Below are positions 51,737 through 59,766 of a stretch of DNA of 64,000 nt, piece after piece. Origin of the DNA: CALJFL01 sp036961205 (GTDB taxonomy: Bacteria; Pseudomonadota; Gammaproteobacteria; Pseudomonadales; Halieaceae). The notes beneath the pieces were generated by a model. The model did not search any database. It saw only the letters and a list, made by a program, of their open reading frames with translations, and had not been told where the DNA came from. Each line of letters begins with the position of its first letter. Within the stretch, counting starts at the first letter, position 1. The stretch lies in the NCBI GenBank assembly GCA_036961205.1, contig JBALVI010000001.1, positions 1,240,001 through 1,304,000 on the forward strand, written 5' to 3'. A program made the translations under genes and the position numbers.

Positions 51737-54232
51737 CTAGAACGAGTACTTCAGGCGTGCTCCCCAGATTTCACCCTCTTCCATGAAATAGGTGTGCGAG
51801 CCGTCGAGTACCGGTGTATCAAAGCCCTGGGCAAGATTCGCTTCATCAAACACGTTGCGACCGTAGAGCATGATCTCCCATTGCTCGCCGCGCATTCCTG
51901 CGCGCAGATTAACCTTTGTATACGCGTCGACATTGTCCAGCGGGTCGTTGTCACCCGACGAGCTAAAGTCATCCCGGTAGTTAAGATCGCCGCTGAGGAA
52001 CCATTCCATGCCGTTATTGAGCAAATAGTTATAATCGGCAAACAAAGCTGCACTGTAATCCGAGGCGTACGTCGTTGGCTCACCAGATAAATCATTGCTG
52101 GTAACGCCTAGGTCAGAGCCACAAAACTCATCCGCGTCTAACTGGATGGCGGTACAGGGACCGTCCGCGAAGTCATCGTAGGTCGCGTCTAGCCAGGCGA
52201 AGTTGCCGCCCAGGCGAAGATTGTCGGTGGCTTGCCATTGGGCGTCGACCTCCAGGCCGTAGACTTCTGAACTCGCAGCGTTCTTAACCTGAAAACCTAC
52301 GCCTTTAAAGATAGAGGTTTGTAAGTTGTCATACACTGTATAAAACAGCGCCCAGTTGATGGTCATACCACCCTCTAGCAGGGTGTGCTTGCCGCCCAGT
52401 TCAAAGGCGTCAACGGTTTCATCGTCGAATTCGAAATCGCTATTGGGCACCGTGGGGTCATAACAATTTTCAATGGTGATAGTGAGGTCGGGATTAGGCC
52501 CGCAGGGCAAGGTACCCTGAACTATACCGCCGGGCTCGCCGTCATCGGCAGAGGTGAAGCCGCCGCTTTTGAAACCCTGGGAGAAAGTGGCATAAAGCAT
52601 GGTGTCCTCACCTACATCCCACTGCACATTGACTGAAGGAATCCATTTATCAGTCTTGCGGTCATCCTCAATATTGTAGGCATAGGTGTTAAATTCCGAT
52701 GCCTGTACCAAAGCGGCAAAGTAGCTGTTGCTAGGCTCTCCAACGCCTGTAATTGTGTCGGACAGGAATTGTTGTGTTTCGACCTCTTTTTCCTCTTTGG
52801 TGTAACGCAGACCCACGGTGACCCGGAATGTGTCTGTTAGATTGAATGTACCCTGACCAAAGACCGCCCAAGACTCTGAGTCGAGCTCATAGATGTGATT
52901 TCGCGCAATCTGTTCCGGGCCGTATAGGCCACCCGTGGAGATTAGCAGGGCACTGGGAAGTCCCAGCAACTGAGGCACCAGCCCATCGACGTTAACGTCG
53001 ATGGTGACCCGGCGATCAAAGCTCAACTCGCTGGACTCGTAATAGCCTCCGGCAACGTAGTCGAAGAACTCGCCGCCCGGGGAGGTAAAACGCAGTTCCT
53101 GGCTGAATTGGTCAAATTCCTGATCATCATCACGATGAATAAATTGTAGCGGCAGCCAGTCTACGTCAACGCCATCAACATATTGGTAGTCGGTCCAGCC
53201 TGTGACGGAGGTGATGGTCATGCCACCAATGTCATAGTCCATATTTAGCGCATAGGTGTTGAAATTTTCATCGTTTGAATCCGGGTTTTTGCCGATACCA
53301 ATGCCGTCTGCCTGACTCTGTCCGTAGCCATTATCTTTATATGTGGAGAAGTCTTTTTGAGATTCCTCAACTATTTCAGGGTAAAAAACATCGGTGAGGA
53401 GGTAGCCCAGCGTGCCAAAGGTTCCGAGGTTGGGGAAGTCTGCCGCGCGGCCAGCTGGGTCCAGATAAAGTTGAGTCGCGGAAGGCGCGCCGGTTCGTTC
53501 AAAATCGGTGTTGGTATATTTAAAGTTGACCGAGAGATCGTCAGTAGGCAGCCACGCGAGACTGATCCGTATATTCGCTTCCTCGATCTGACCCTCGTCT
53601 TCGTCAAGCAAGGTGTTCTCAACATAGCCGTCTGTCTCGCGATACTTGAAGGCCACTCTAGCGCCAAAGGTATCGCTGAGGGAGCCGCTGAGGTAACCCT
53701 CGTACACCCGGCCGTCATACGATTCAACCGATGCGGCGATCTCGCCGTTCAATTCTTCGCCTGGGTCGGCAGAGGCTGTGGTGATGTTAACCGCTCCTGC
53801 CACGGTGTTTTTACCGAACAGGGTACCCTGGGGCCCCCGCAGGACTTCCACCCGCTCTACATCCACGAAACCGGCCCGGTACTGCCGACCGCGGCCCATG
53901 TAAATGCCGTCTATATACATACCAACGGATTGTTCAAAAGCCTGGTTGTTACCTGAACCGATGCCGCGCATATAAATATTGGTGTTTACAGAAGCACTGG
54001 CAATGTGCAGATTCGGTACGTAATCCGCCAGCGCTGCCATATTGGCAATACCCGCCGACTGCAATTTTTCACCCTGTACTGCGGATACTGAAATCGGTAC
54101 ATCCTGCAGGCTCTCAGCGCGTTTCTGCGCGGTGACGATGACTTCCTCCAGCATCTGGGCGTGTGTGAGTGAAGTGGCGCTTGCGAGCGCAAGGGCCGCT
54201 ACCAGTGGTGTTATCCGGAATGAGGTGTACAT
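51737..54232 (-). CDS. TonB-dependent outer-membrane receptor
   Basis: 831-residue active-transport receptor. Signal peptide MYTSFRITPLVAALALASAT ends near THA, followed by a TonB-box-like EEVIVTAQKR, plug domain with VERVEVLRGPQGTLFGKNTV, then a 22-strand barrel ending in IWGARLKYSF with the terminal Phe. ATG 54232 is chosen over the frame start at 54403 because AGAGGA lies seven bases upstream and it begins the signal peptide. This subfamily is expanded in marine and sphingomonad-like bacteria with varied carbon or iron substrates. No neighbour reveals the substrate. Confidence 0.92.
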   Translation of the reverse strand: MYTSFRITPLVAALALASATSLTHAQMLEEVIVTAQKRAESLQDVPISVSAVQGEKLQSAGIANMAALADYVPNLHIASASVNTNIYMRGIGSGNNQAFEQSVGMYIDGIYMGRGRQYRAGFVDVERVEVLRGPQGTLFGKNTVAGAVNITTASADPGEELNGEIAASVESYDGRVYEGYLSGSLSDTFGARVAFKYRETDGYVENTLLDEDEGQIEEANIRISLAWLPTDDLSVNFKYTNTDFERTGAPSATQLYLDPAGRAADFPNLGTFGTLGYLLTDVFYPEIVEESQKDFSTYKDNGYGQSQADGIGIGKNPDSNDENFNTYALNMDYDIGGMTITSVTGWTDYQYVDGVDVDWLPLQFIHRDDDQEFDQFSQELRFTSPGGEFFDYVAGGYYESSELSFDRRVTIDVNVDGLVPQLLGLPSALLISTGGLYGPEQIARNHIYELDSESWAVFGQGTFNLTDTFRVTVGLRYTKEEKEVETQQFLSDTITGVGEPSNSYFAALVQASEFNTYAYNIEDDRKTDKWIPSVNVQWDVGEDTMLYATFSQGFKSGGFTSADDGEPGGIVQGTLPCGPNPDLTITIENCYDPTVPNSDFEFDDETVDAFELGGKHTLLEGGMTINWALFYTVYDNLQTSIFKGVGFQVKNAASSEVYGLEVDAQWQATDNLRLGGNFAWLDATYDDFADGPCTAIQLDADEFCGSDLGVTSNDLSGEPTTYASDYSAALFADYNYLLNNGMEWFLSGDLNYRDDFSSSGDNDPLDNVDAYTKVNLRAGMRGEQWEIMLYGRNVFDEANLAQGFDTPVLDGSHTYFMEEGEIWGARLKYSF

Positions 54233-54557
54233 AGATGTTCCTCTTTTATAATAATGATGTCGTTTGCAACAACGTGGCCGGTGAGGGTGCCGGCAAGATC
54301 GTTTGAATACCGTACGGAGGTTACGGGTGAAGCTCAATGCCAGAATTGGGCAAAAAATGTACCACCGCAGACTATTTCGAAAGATATCTCGAATTATGCT
54401 CATGAAAAGACATTAGGCGGTTTAAAACTATAGCGAATGCTTAATCAATTATGGGCAGGTTAGCGATCCTCGGGGAGGTTTCCATTCCGGCTGTCTGGCG
54501 CGATTTTTTTCTAATGCTAAACTTAGGCCCACGTTAATTCACAGATTCCAGGTAGCC
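54233..54557. other. Divergent promoter region, TonB receptor / MscS channel
   Basis: 325 bases without a gene. AT-rich blocks face both genes, but I see no clear operator, Fur-like box or riboswitch. Confidence 0.5.
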
Positions 54558-55862
54558 ATGGCTGACCCTATTCCAGGCGAGAGTAACCTCGCAATTCCTG
54601 CCGCCGAGGCCGCCGAAGATATCGGTGCCCTACTGCAACTTTTTCACCAGATGGACGCAACGGGACCCTTGATGAGGCTGGCTATTGCGGCAGGCATTGT
54701 TGGCTTCGCTGTTTTGATGCTCTTGCTCATCCGGTTTCTGATTGGCCGCAGAGTCAAGCGCATGGAAGCCCTGGATGATAAACACTTTAGGCCGCTGCGC
54801 TGGCAAGCGCAGGATCTTATGTCATCCGAAGATATGAAATTGTTCTGGTGCACGGCCTGGCGTTGGCTGGCCTGGGCGCTATCGCTGATGTTTTCGACCT
54901 TCGCCATTATCGGCGTGCTGATGGCCTCAACCTGGACCACCACATTGGCGGCCCGGCTGATTATTATGGTGGTGTCGGCAGTTGAGTATGTCTGGACCGG
55001 TCTGGTCGATTACCTACCTAACCTTTTCACTATCATTGTCATTGTGTTGCTGGCCCGTTTCGTTATCAGAACGATCAGTCTTATATTTGAAGGCATTAAG
55101 TCTCGACGAATTTATCTGAAAAACTTCTATCCCGAGTGGGCTGATACCAGTCTGGGCATTATCAAGCTGATGATCTATGCGCTGACAGCGGTTATTGTTT
55201 TTCCCTACCTGCCGGGATCGAGTTCCCCCGCTTTTCAGGGGATATCAATTTTTGTCGGGGTTCTGCTTTCCCTGGGTTCAACTACGGCGGTCGCCAATGT
55301 CGTTGCCGGTATAGTGCTTACCTTTACCCGCGCTTTTAAAGTGGGCGATCAGGTCGAACTGGCAGATGTGCGTGGCCGTATCGTTGAGCGAAGTACTTTT
55401 GTCACCCGAATTCAGACCCTGAAAAACGTAATTGTTTCGATACCCAACTCCATGGTATTGACCAACAATGTTATTAACTACAGCCAGAATATGGGGCAGT
55501 CTGGTTTGCTGGTGCACACCAAAATTACTATAGGCTATGACGTACCCTGGCAGCAGGTGCATAAGTTGTTGATCGCTGCTGCAGAAGAAACTGAGGATAT
55601 CGTGCCGGAGCCCACACCTTTTGTGCTGCAGACTTCGCTGGACGACTATTACGTGAGCTACGAAATCAACGGCTGGATTCGAAAGCCGGAAGAACTTCCC
55701 AAAATTTACTCAAATCTTCACGCTAATATTCTGGATCAATTCCACGGACACAACGTAGAGATTACATCGCCGCGCTACAGTGCGATACGCGATGGTAATC
55801 CACTGACCGTGCCGGAAGTGATTGCAGCGGAAGACGGTGGTGCGGGAGATGCGCCTTCTTAA
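54558..55862 (+). CDS. MscS-family mechanosensitive channel
   Basis: 434 residues with several membrane helices (about 42-62, 98-125, 145-175, 200-222, 230-260) and the MscS pore and beta domain: LGSTTAVANVVAGIVLTFTR, then FKVGDQVELADVRGRIVE and VSIPNSMVLTNNVINYS. It should open on membrane tension to release solutes after osmotic downshock. It is longer than E. coli MscS, with extra N-terminal helices. AGGTAG precedes the ATG. Confidence 0.92.
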   Translation: MADPIPGESNLAIPAAEAAEDIGALLQLFHQMDATGPLMRLAIAAGIVGFAVLMLLLIRFLIGRRVKRMEALDDKHFRPLRWQAQDLMSSEDMKLFWCTAWRWLAWALSLMFSTFAIIGVLMASTWTTTLAARLIIMVVSAVEYVWTGLVDYLPNLFTIIVIVLLARFVIRTISLIFEGIKSRRIYLKNFYPEWADTSLGIIKLMIYALTAVIVFPYLPGSSSPAFQGISIFVGVLLSLGSTTAVANVVAGIVLTFTRAFKVGDQVELADVRGRIVERSTFVTRIQTLKNVIVSIPNSMVLTNNVINYSQNMGQSGLLVHTKITIGYDVPWQQVHKLLIAAAEETEDIVPEPTPFVLQTSLDDYYVSYEINGWIRKPEELPKIYSNLHANILDQFHGHNVEITSPRYSAIRDGNPLTVPEVIAAEDGGAGDAPS

Positions 55863-55939
55863 TTTATAGTTTGCGCCTGTAGCGCTCCCATCGGCCCTGC
55901 ACAGACTATGGCAGTATTCTCTCTACTGCCGTTATGTCA

Positions 55940-56587
55940 TTAACCTCGATGGTCAAACAACTCCTTGCGGTTCAAGTCGCGGTAAAGTTGTAGTGCGTCG
56001 GGAGTGTCGTCATTATCTTCCAGACGTTGGCGCAGTAGCTGCAGAACCAGGCGGGTGATAGGCGCCAGGTTAAGTTTTTCAACCTCGGCCAAATCAACCC
56101 AATGCAGATCCTCCAGTTCACCATTACTTTTCAGCTCGCCACTCATATGCCGCGCATCTACGGTAAAGAAGCGTGCATCGAAACGCCGTACCATGCGAGG
56201 CGGGGTGATCGCCCGGGCAAAATAACTAAGCTTGTCCAGAGCAGGAACCAGACCGCTCTGGTAAAACGGCTGCCAATGCGGTGAGCGGGTGTGAATTTTT
56301 TGCGCTGGTGTAGCGCCCAGCAGTAAGCCTGTTTCTTCAAATGTCTCGCGCACTGCGGCCATGGCAAGTCCTCGGGCTCTGGCCGGCGTAACCGACTCAA
56401 GCAGCTGTGCTTGCACGTGAGTTTGCAATTCGTAGGGTGATTTTACCCGCGAGTCTCCAGGGTCAACGCGGCCCCCGGGGAAGACATAGCAGTGCGGCAG
56501 AAACACATGGTGTGCTGTGCGAACTCCGAGTAAAACCTCGCGCTCGTTCCGCAGAATGATGAGTGTGGAGGCGTCTCTAGGGCGCAT
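55940..56587 (-). CDS. Nudix hydrolase
   Basis: 215 residues. The Nudix box is readable: GGRVDPGDS, an insert, then AAVRETFEETGLLLG, giving the catalytic RExxEE residues. The insert and C-terminal segment (FFTVDARHMSGEL) resemble the NUDT19/RppH-unlike CoA-type or ADP-sugar group; the substrate is not clear. It starts 21 bases after the haloalkane dehalogenase gene on the same strand and is likely co-transcribed. Confidence 0.85.
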   Translation of the reverse strand: MRPRDASTLIILRNEREVLLGVRTAHHVFLPHCYVFPGGRVDPGDSRVKSPYELQTHVQAQLLESVTPARARGLAMAAVRETFEETGLLLGATPAQKIHTRSPHWQPFYQSGLVPALDKLSYFARAITPPRMVRRFDARFFTVDARHMSGELKSNGELEDLHWVDLAEVEKLNLAPITRLVLQLLRQRLEDNDDTPDALQLYRDLNRKELFDHRG

Positions 56588-56608
56588 AAGTGGAAATCTT
56601 TCCCTGCA

Positions 56609-57514
56609 TTAATCAGCGAGCCAGTCGATCACTGCCTGGGCCCAGCGCTCACCGTCTTCGTGTTGGATAAAGTGCCCGCCGTTCAGTGTCAGATGGGGTT
56701 GGCCCTGTGCGCCCGGTACTTTTTCCCGGAATGGACGATCGCCACCGGCTGTTATTGGATCTTTGTCGGAAAATGCCAGCAGTACGGGTTTCTCCCACGC
56801 GGACAGAACTTTCCAGGCTTCTATGTTATCGGCCACCGCGGGGTTGTCGGCGGTTAGAGGTACCAGTGTCGGGAATACGCGCGCGCAAACTTTGTAGTCG
56901 TCGCTGGGGAAGGGTGCGCGATAGGCATCCATCTCAGACTTCGAGAGCGGCCCCTGACCAAAATTATTGCAGATCATGCCAATATCGAATTCAGGATCGT
57001 TTTGGCTGAATTTCAACCACATGGCGAAAGCAGGCGGTATCTGGGAGCCCTCGTGCGGAACGGGGAGCCCGGTGTTGGATATGGAGAAGGCGGAAAATCG
57101 GTCAGGTGTTTCGGTTAGTACCCGCAGGCCAATTAATCCGCCCCAATCCTGGCCAATGAAGGTGGCGTTCTGCAGGTTCATCCCCTCAACCCACTGGCGA
57201 ACCCAGCGCACGTGAGCGGCATAGGTGTAGGCGCTGGCTTCGGCTGGCTTGTCGGAGCGGCCCAAACCGATCAGGTCAGGTGCCAGAACCCGGTAGCCAG
57301 CGGCAACGAATACCGGGATCATTTTGCGGTACAGATAGGCCCAGCTGGGTTCACCGTGCATGCAGAGTACGACGGGGCCGTCTGCAGGCCCTTCATCGAC
57401 GTAATGAAGGCGCAACTCTCCCAGTTCGTCATCCTGCACCATGAAGTAATTCGGCGAGTAGGAAAAATCGTTGATACCGTCAAAGCAGTCGTCGGGAGTG
57501 CGGAGAATTTTCAT
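56609..57514 (-). CDS. Haloalkane dehalogenase (subfamily HLD-I)
   Basis: 301-residue alpha/beta hydrolase predicted to hydrolyse carbon-halogen bonds. Visible are the HGEPSW oxyanion segment, nucleophile D123 followed by halide-binding W124 (GQDWGG), acid D252 in FSDKDPITAG and base H281 in NGGHFIQHE. W166 in the cap (FAMWLKF) may be the second halide ligand. The Asp nucleophile plus Trp separates it from esterases and epoxide hydrolases of the fold. ATG 57514 is used since 301 residues matches HLD-I length; an upstream in-frame start at 57652 would add an unrelated stretch. Confidence 0.85.
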   Translation of the reverse strand: MKILRTPDDCFDGINDFSYSPNYFMVQDDELGELRLHYVDEGPADGPVVLCMHGEPSWAYLYRKMIPVFVAAGYRVLAPDLIGLGRSDKPAEASAYTYAAHVRWVRQWVEGMNLQNATFIGQDWGGLIGLRVLTETPDRFSAFSISNTGLPVPHEGSQIPPAFAMWLKFSQNDPEFDIGMICNNFGQGPLSKSEMDAYRAPFPSDDYKVCARVFPTLVPLTADNPAVADNIEAWKVLSAWEKPVLLAFSDKDPITAGGDRPFREKVPGAQGQPHLTLNGGHFIQHEDGERWAQAVIDWLAD

Positions 57515-57614
57515 AGCAGGCCAGTCCTCAAGTCGGTGTGCAAAGCGCACCCGCAAGCTTAGACTATTTGTTCGTCGTGCGCCGCAATTTGACAGGCTCG
57601 ACTGAGCTAAGCGC

Positions 57615-58202
57615 TCAGGATTGTTTGCTGTCGTCTGTGCCCTCTTCGGCAAGGCGGATGGGGCCGAACAGCTCTGGAAACTTGCCGTTCATGGGCGCGT
57701 AAAAATTTCGGAAAATATCCATGTCTGCAGTGAGATCTTCCGATGGCGTGACGGGTGGGCCAAAACCACCGCGTTTTTTCCCATAGTCGAGATACGAGGG
57801 CACAATCGGCACCTGGGATTCTCTGGCAATGTGATAAAAGCCTGATCTCCAGCGGTCAGTGAGGCTGCGGGTGCCCTCCGTTGGCACTACCAGCACCAGA
57901 TCTTTTCCGTCGGCAAAGGTACGGCGCATCGCATCGACTTGGTTCAGCTTACGGCTGCGAACGACCGGTATGCCGCCCATCCATCGCATTAACCAACCCA
58001 TAGGTGGCCAGAACAGGGAGTCCTTGGCCAACCATTTTACCTTTAAGCCAAAAGCCGTCGCGAACAGCAACATTAGCGGAAAGTCCCAGTTCGAGGTGTG
58101 TGGTGCCGCGATGAGCACGAAACGACGCTGCGTCGGCGGGTCACCTTCTATTTTCCAGCCTGCTAGCTCCAGTACGCGACGGGCTATAGTTTGCTTGATC
58201 AT
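57615..58202 (-). CDS. PlsC-like lysophospholipid acyltransferase
   Basis: 195 residues. Acyltransferase motif I is HTSNWD (HX4D), followed by a glycerol-phosphate-binding PTEGTRSLTDRWRSGFYHIA. Start MIKQTIARRVLELAG at 58202 fits the short form of the family; an ATG at 58295 would overlap rhlE. It begins one base before the rhlE stop region ends, so the genes are likely co-transcribed. Membrane lipid acylation is the probable role; the acceptor is unknown. Confidence 0.82.
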   Translation of the reverse strand: MIKQTIARRVLELAGWKIEGDPPTQRRFVLIAAPHTSNWDFPLMLLFATAFGLKVKWLAKDSLFWPPMGWLMRWMGGIPVVRSRKLNQVDAMRRTFADGKDLVLVVPTEGTRSLTDRWRSGFYHIARESQVPIVPSYLDYGKKRGGFGPPVTPSEDLTADMDIFRNFYAPMNGKFPELFGPIRLAEEGTDDSKQS

Positions 58203-58203
58203 C

Positions 58204-59493
58204 TTAACGGGCTTGCGTCGAACGCGTTCTAGTACGGCCGCGACTATTTCCCGGCTGGCCAGTACCGTTCTTGCCGCGTGCACGGTTTGCAGCATTGACT
58301 CTACTTTTAACCGGGGCGCTAGGTCGGCGGGGCGTGGCTATACGGCGGGTCGGCAGAGTATGATCTGGCTCAAACCCATCAATCTGTTGTTGTGGTAATT
58401 CCTGACGAATCAGGCGCTCAATGCCGTAGAGGTTTTCGGCTTCGTCGGCGCTAACCAGGGAATGCGCGCCGCCTGCCATGCCAGCGCGGCCGGTTCTGCC
58501 AATACGATGGATGTAGTCTTCGGCAATATTTGGCAGGTCGAAATTAACGACCTGCGGCAGCTGGTCTATGTCTATTCCTCGGGCGGCAATATCTGTGGCG
58601 ACCAGAGCCAGTACCTTGCCGCGTTTGAATTCATCAAGAGCCTGGGTGCGCGCGTTCTGACTCTTGTTGCCGTGAATTGCGGCACTGCGTATGCCATTCT
58701 GTTCCAGCTGTTTACAAAGCTTATTGGCGCCGTGTTTGGTGCGGGTGAAAACCAGCACCTGCTGCCAGTCGTTTTCCTTGATCAGGTGTGACAACAGCTC
58801 AGGCTTACGTTTTTTGTCTACGTGATAGACCCATTGCTCAACCCGCTCCGCGGTAGAATTTGGTGGACTCACTTCCACCTGCGTAGGCTGGCATAGAAAA
58901 TCTGCTGCCAGCGCACGAATCGGTTTGGAAAAAGTAGCGGAAAACATCAATGTCTGCCGTTTCTTTGGTAGCAGCTTCACGATACGACGAATGTCGTGAA
59001 TAAAGCCCATGTCGAGCATTCGATCCGCCTCGTCGAGAATCAGTACTTCGAGATTATCAAATTTCACCGCGCCCTGGCTGTGCAGGTCCAGCAGCCGCCC
59101 AGGCGTGGCGACCAGCGTGTCTACGCCCTTGTTGAGGATGCTGATCTGTGGGTTGATTTTTACGCCGCCAAAAACGACGGTAGAGGATGTTCCCATGTAT
59201 TTGCCGTAGTCAGCGACGCTTTGCCCCACTTGTGCAGCAAGCTCACGGGTCGGGGTTAAGATCAGGGAGCGGGCATTGCGCTGCGGCGCTTTTTTGCCTG
59301 AGGCCAGGCGCTGCAGCAGTGGCAACGCAAATCCAGCGGTTTTACCGGTGCCGGTCTGGGCTGCGGCCATCACGTCCTTGCCGCTCAGTACCAACGGAAT
59401 GGCCTTGGCCTGGATAGGGGAGGGTTGGGTGTAGCCTTGCTCCTGGACAGCGCGCAGAAGGGGCTCGGACAACCCGAGATCATCAAAATTCAT
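58204..59493 (-). CDS. rhlE: DEAD-box RNA helicase RhlE
   Basis: 429 residues. Q motif (FDDLGLSEPLLRAVQEQGY ... PSPIQ), Walker A AQTGTGKT, PTRELA, LDEADRMLDMGF, SAT, and the C-terminal HRIGRTGRAG. The basic tail (RRIATPRRPSAPVKSR, GRTRTRS) is typical for RhlE. It remodels ribosomal or regulatory RNA in the cytoplasm. ATG 59493 (MNFDDLGLSEP) is preferred over 59538 since it begins at the Q-motif helix with GAGAAG upstream. Confidence 0.93.
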   Translation of the reverse strand: MNFDDLGLSEPLLRAVQEQGYTQPSPIQAKAIPLVLSGKDVMAAAQTGTGKTAGFALPLLQRLASGKKAPQRNARSLILTPTRELAAQVGQSVADYGKYMGTSSTVVFGGVKINPQISILNKGVDTLVATPGRLLDLHSQGAVKFDNLEVLILDEADRMLDMGFIHDIRRIVKLLPKKRQTLMFSATFSKPIRALAADFLCQPTQVEVSPPNSTAERVEQWVYHVDKKRKPELLSHLIKENDWQQVLVFTRTKHGANKLCKQLEQNGIRSAAIHGNKSQNARTQALDEFKRGKVLALVATDIAARGIDIDQLPQVVNFDLPNIAEDYIHRIGRTGRAGMAGGAHSLVSADEAENLYGIERLIRQELPQQQIDGFEPDHTLPTRRIATPRRPSAPVKSRVNAANRARGKNGTGQPGNSRGRTRTRSTQAR

Positions 59494-59766
59494 CGTCAGC
59501 TTCTCTTTAAAACATGGATACCGACGTTGATAACGCACTGTCAGCAGGTGCGAATGGGCGCATGTTACGCGATGAGAGGGTCATTGCAAGTGGCAAAAAC
59601 TGCCTCGCACTGGACAAAAAACGAACACTTTTTGCCCCGTTGATGGTTCGGGGGCACTAGTCTGCAGAGAAAACAGTGCCCAGAGAGGTATATTACTTAC
59701 TTTCTCTGGCCCGCTAAGTGTCTATAATGTTGGCATTGTTATGGATGATGAAGTGATCGTAGATTA

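Noticed and set aside
53357..53956. 199-codon plus-strand frame
   Set aside because: Antisense to the TonB receptor plug and barrel; no start signal or domain.
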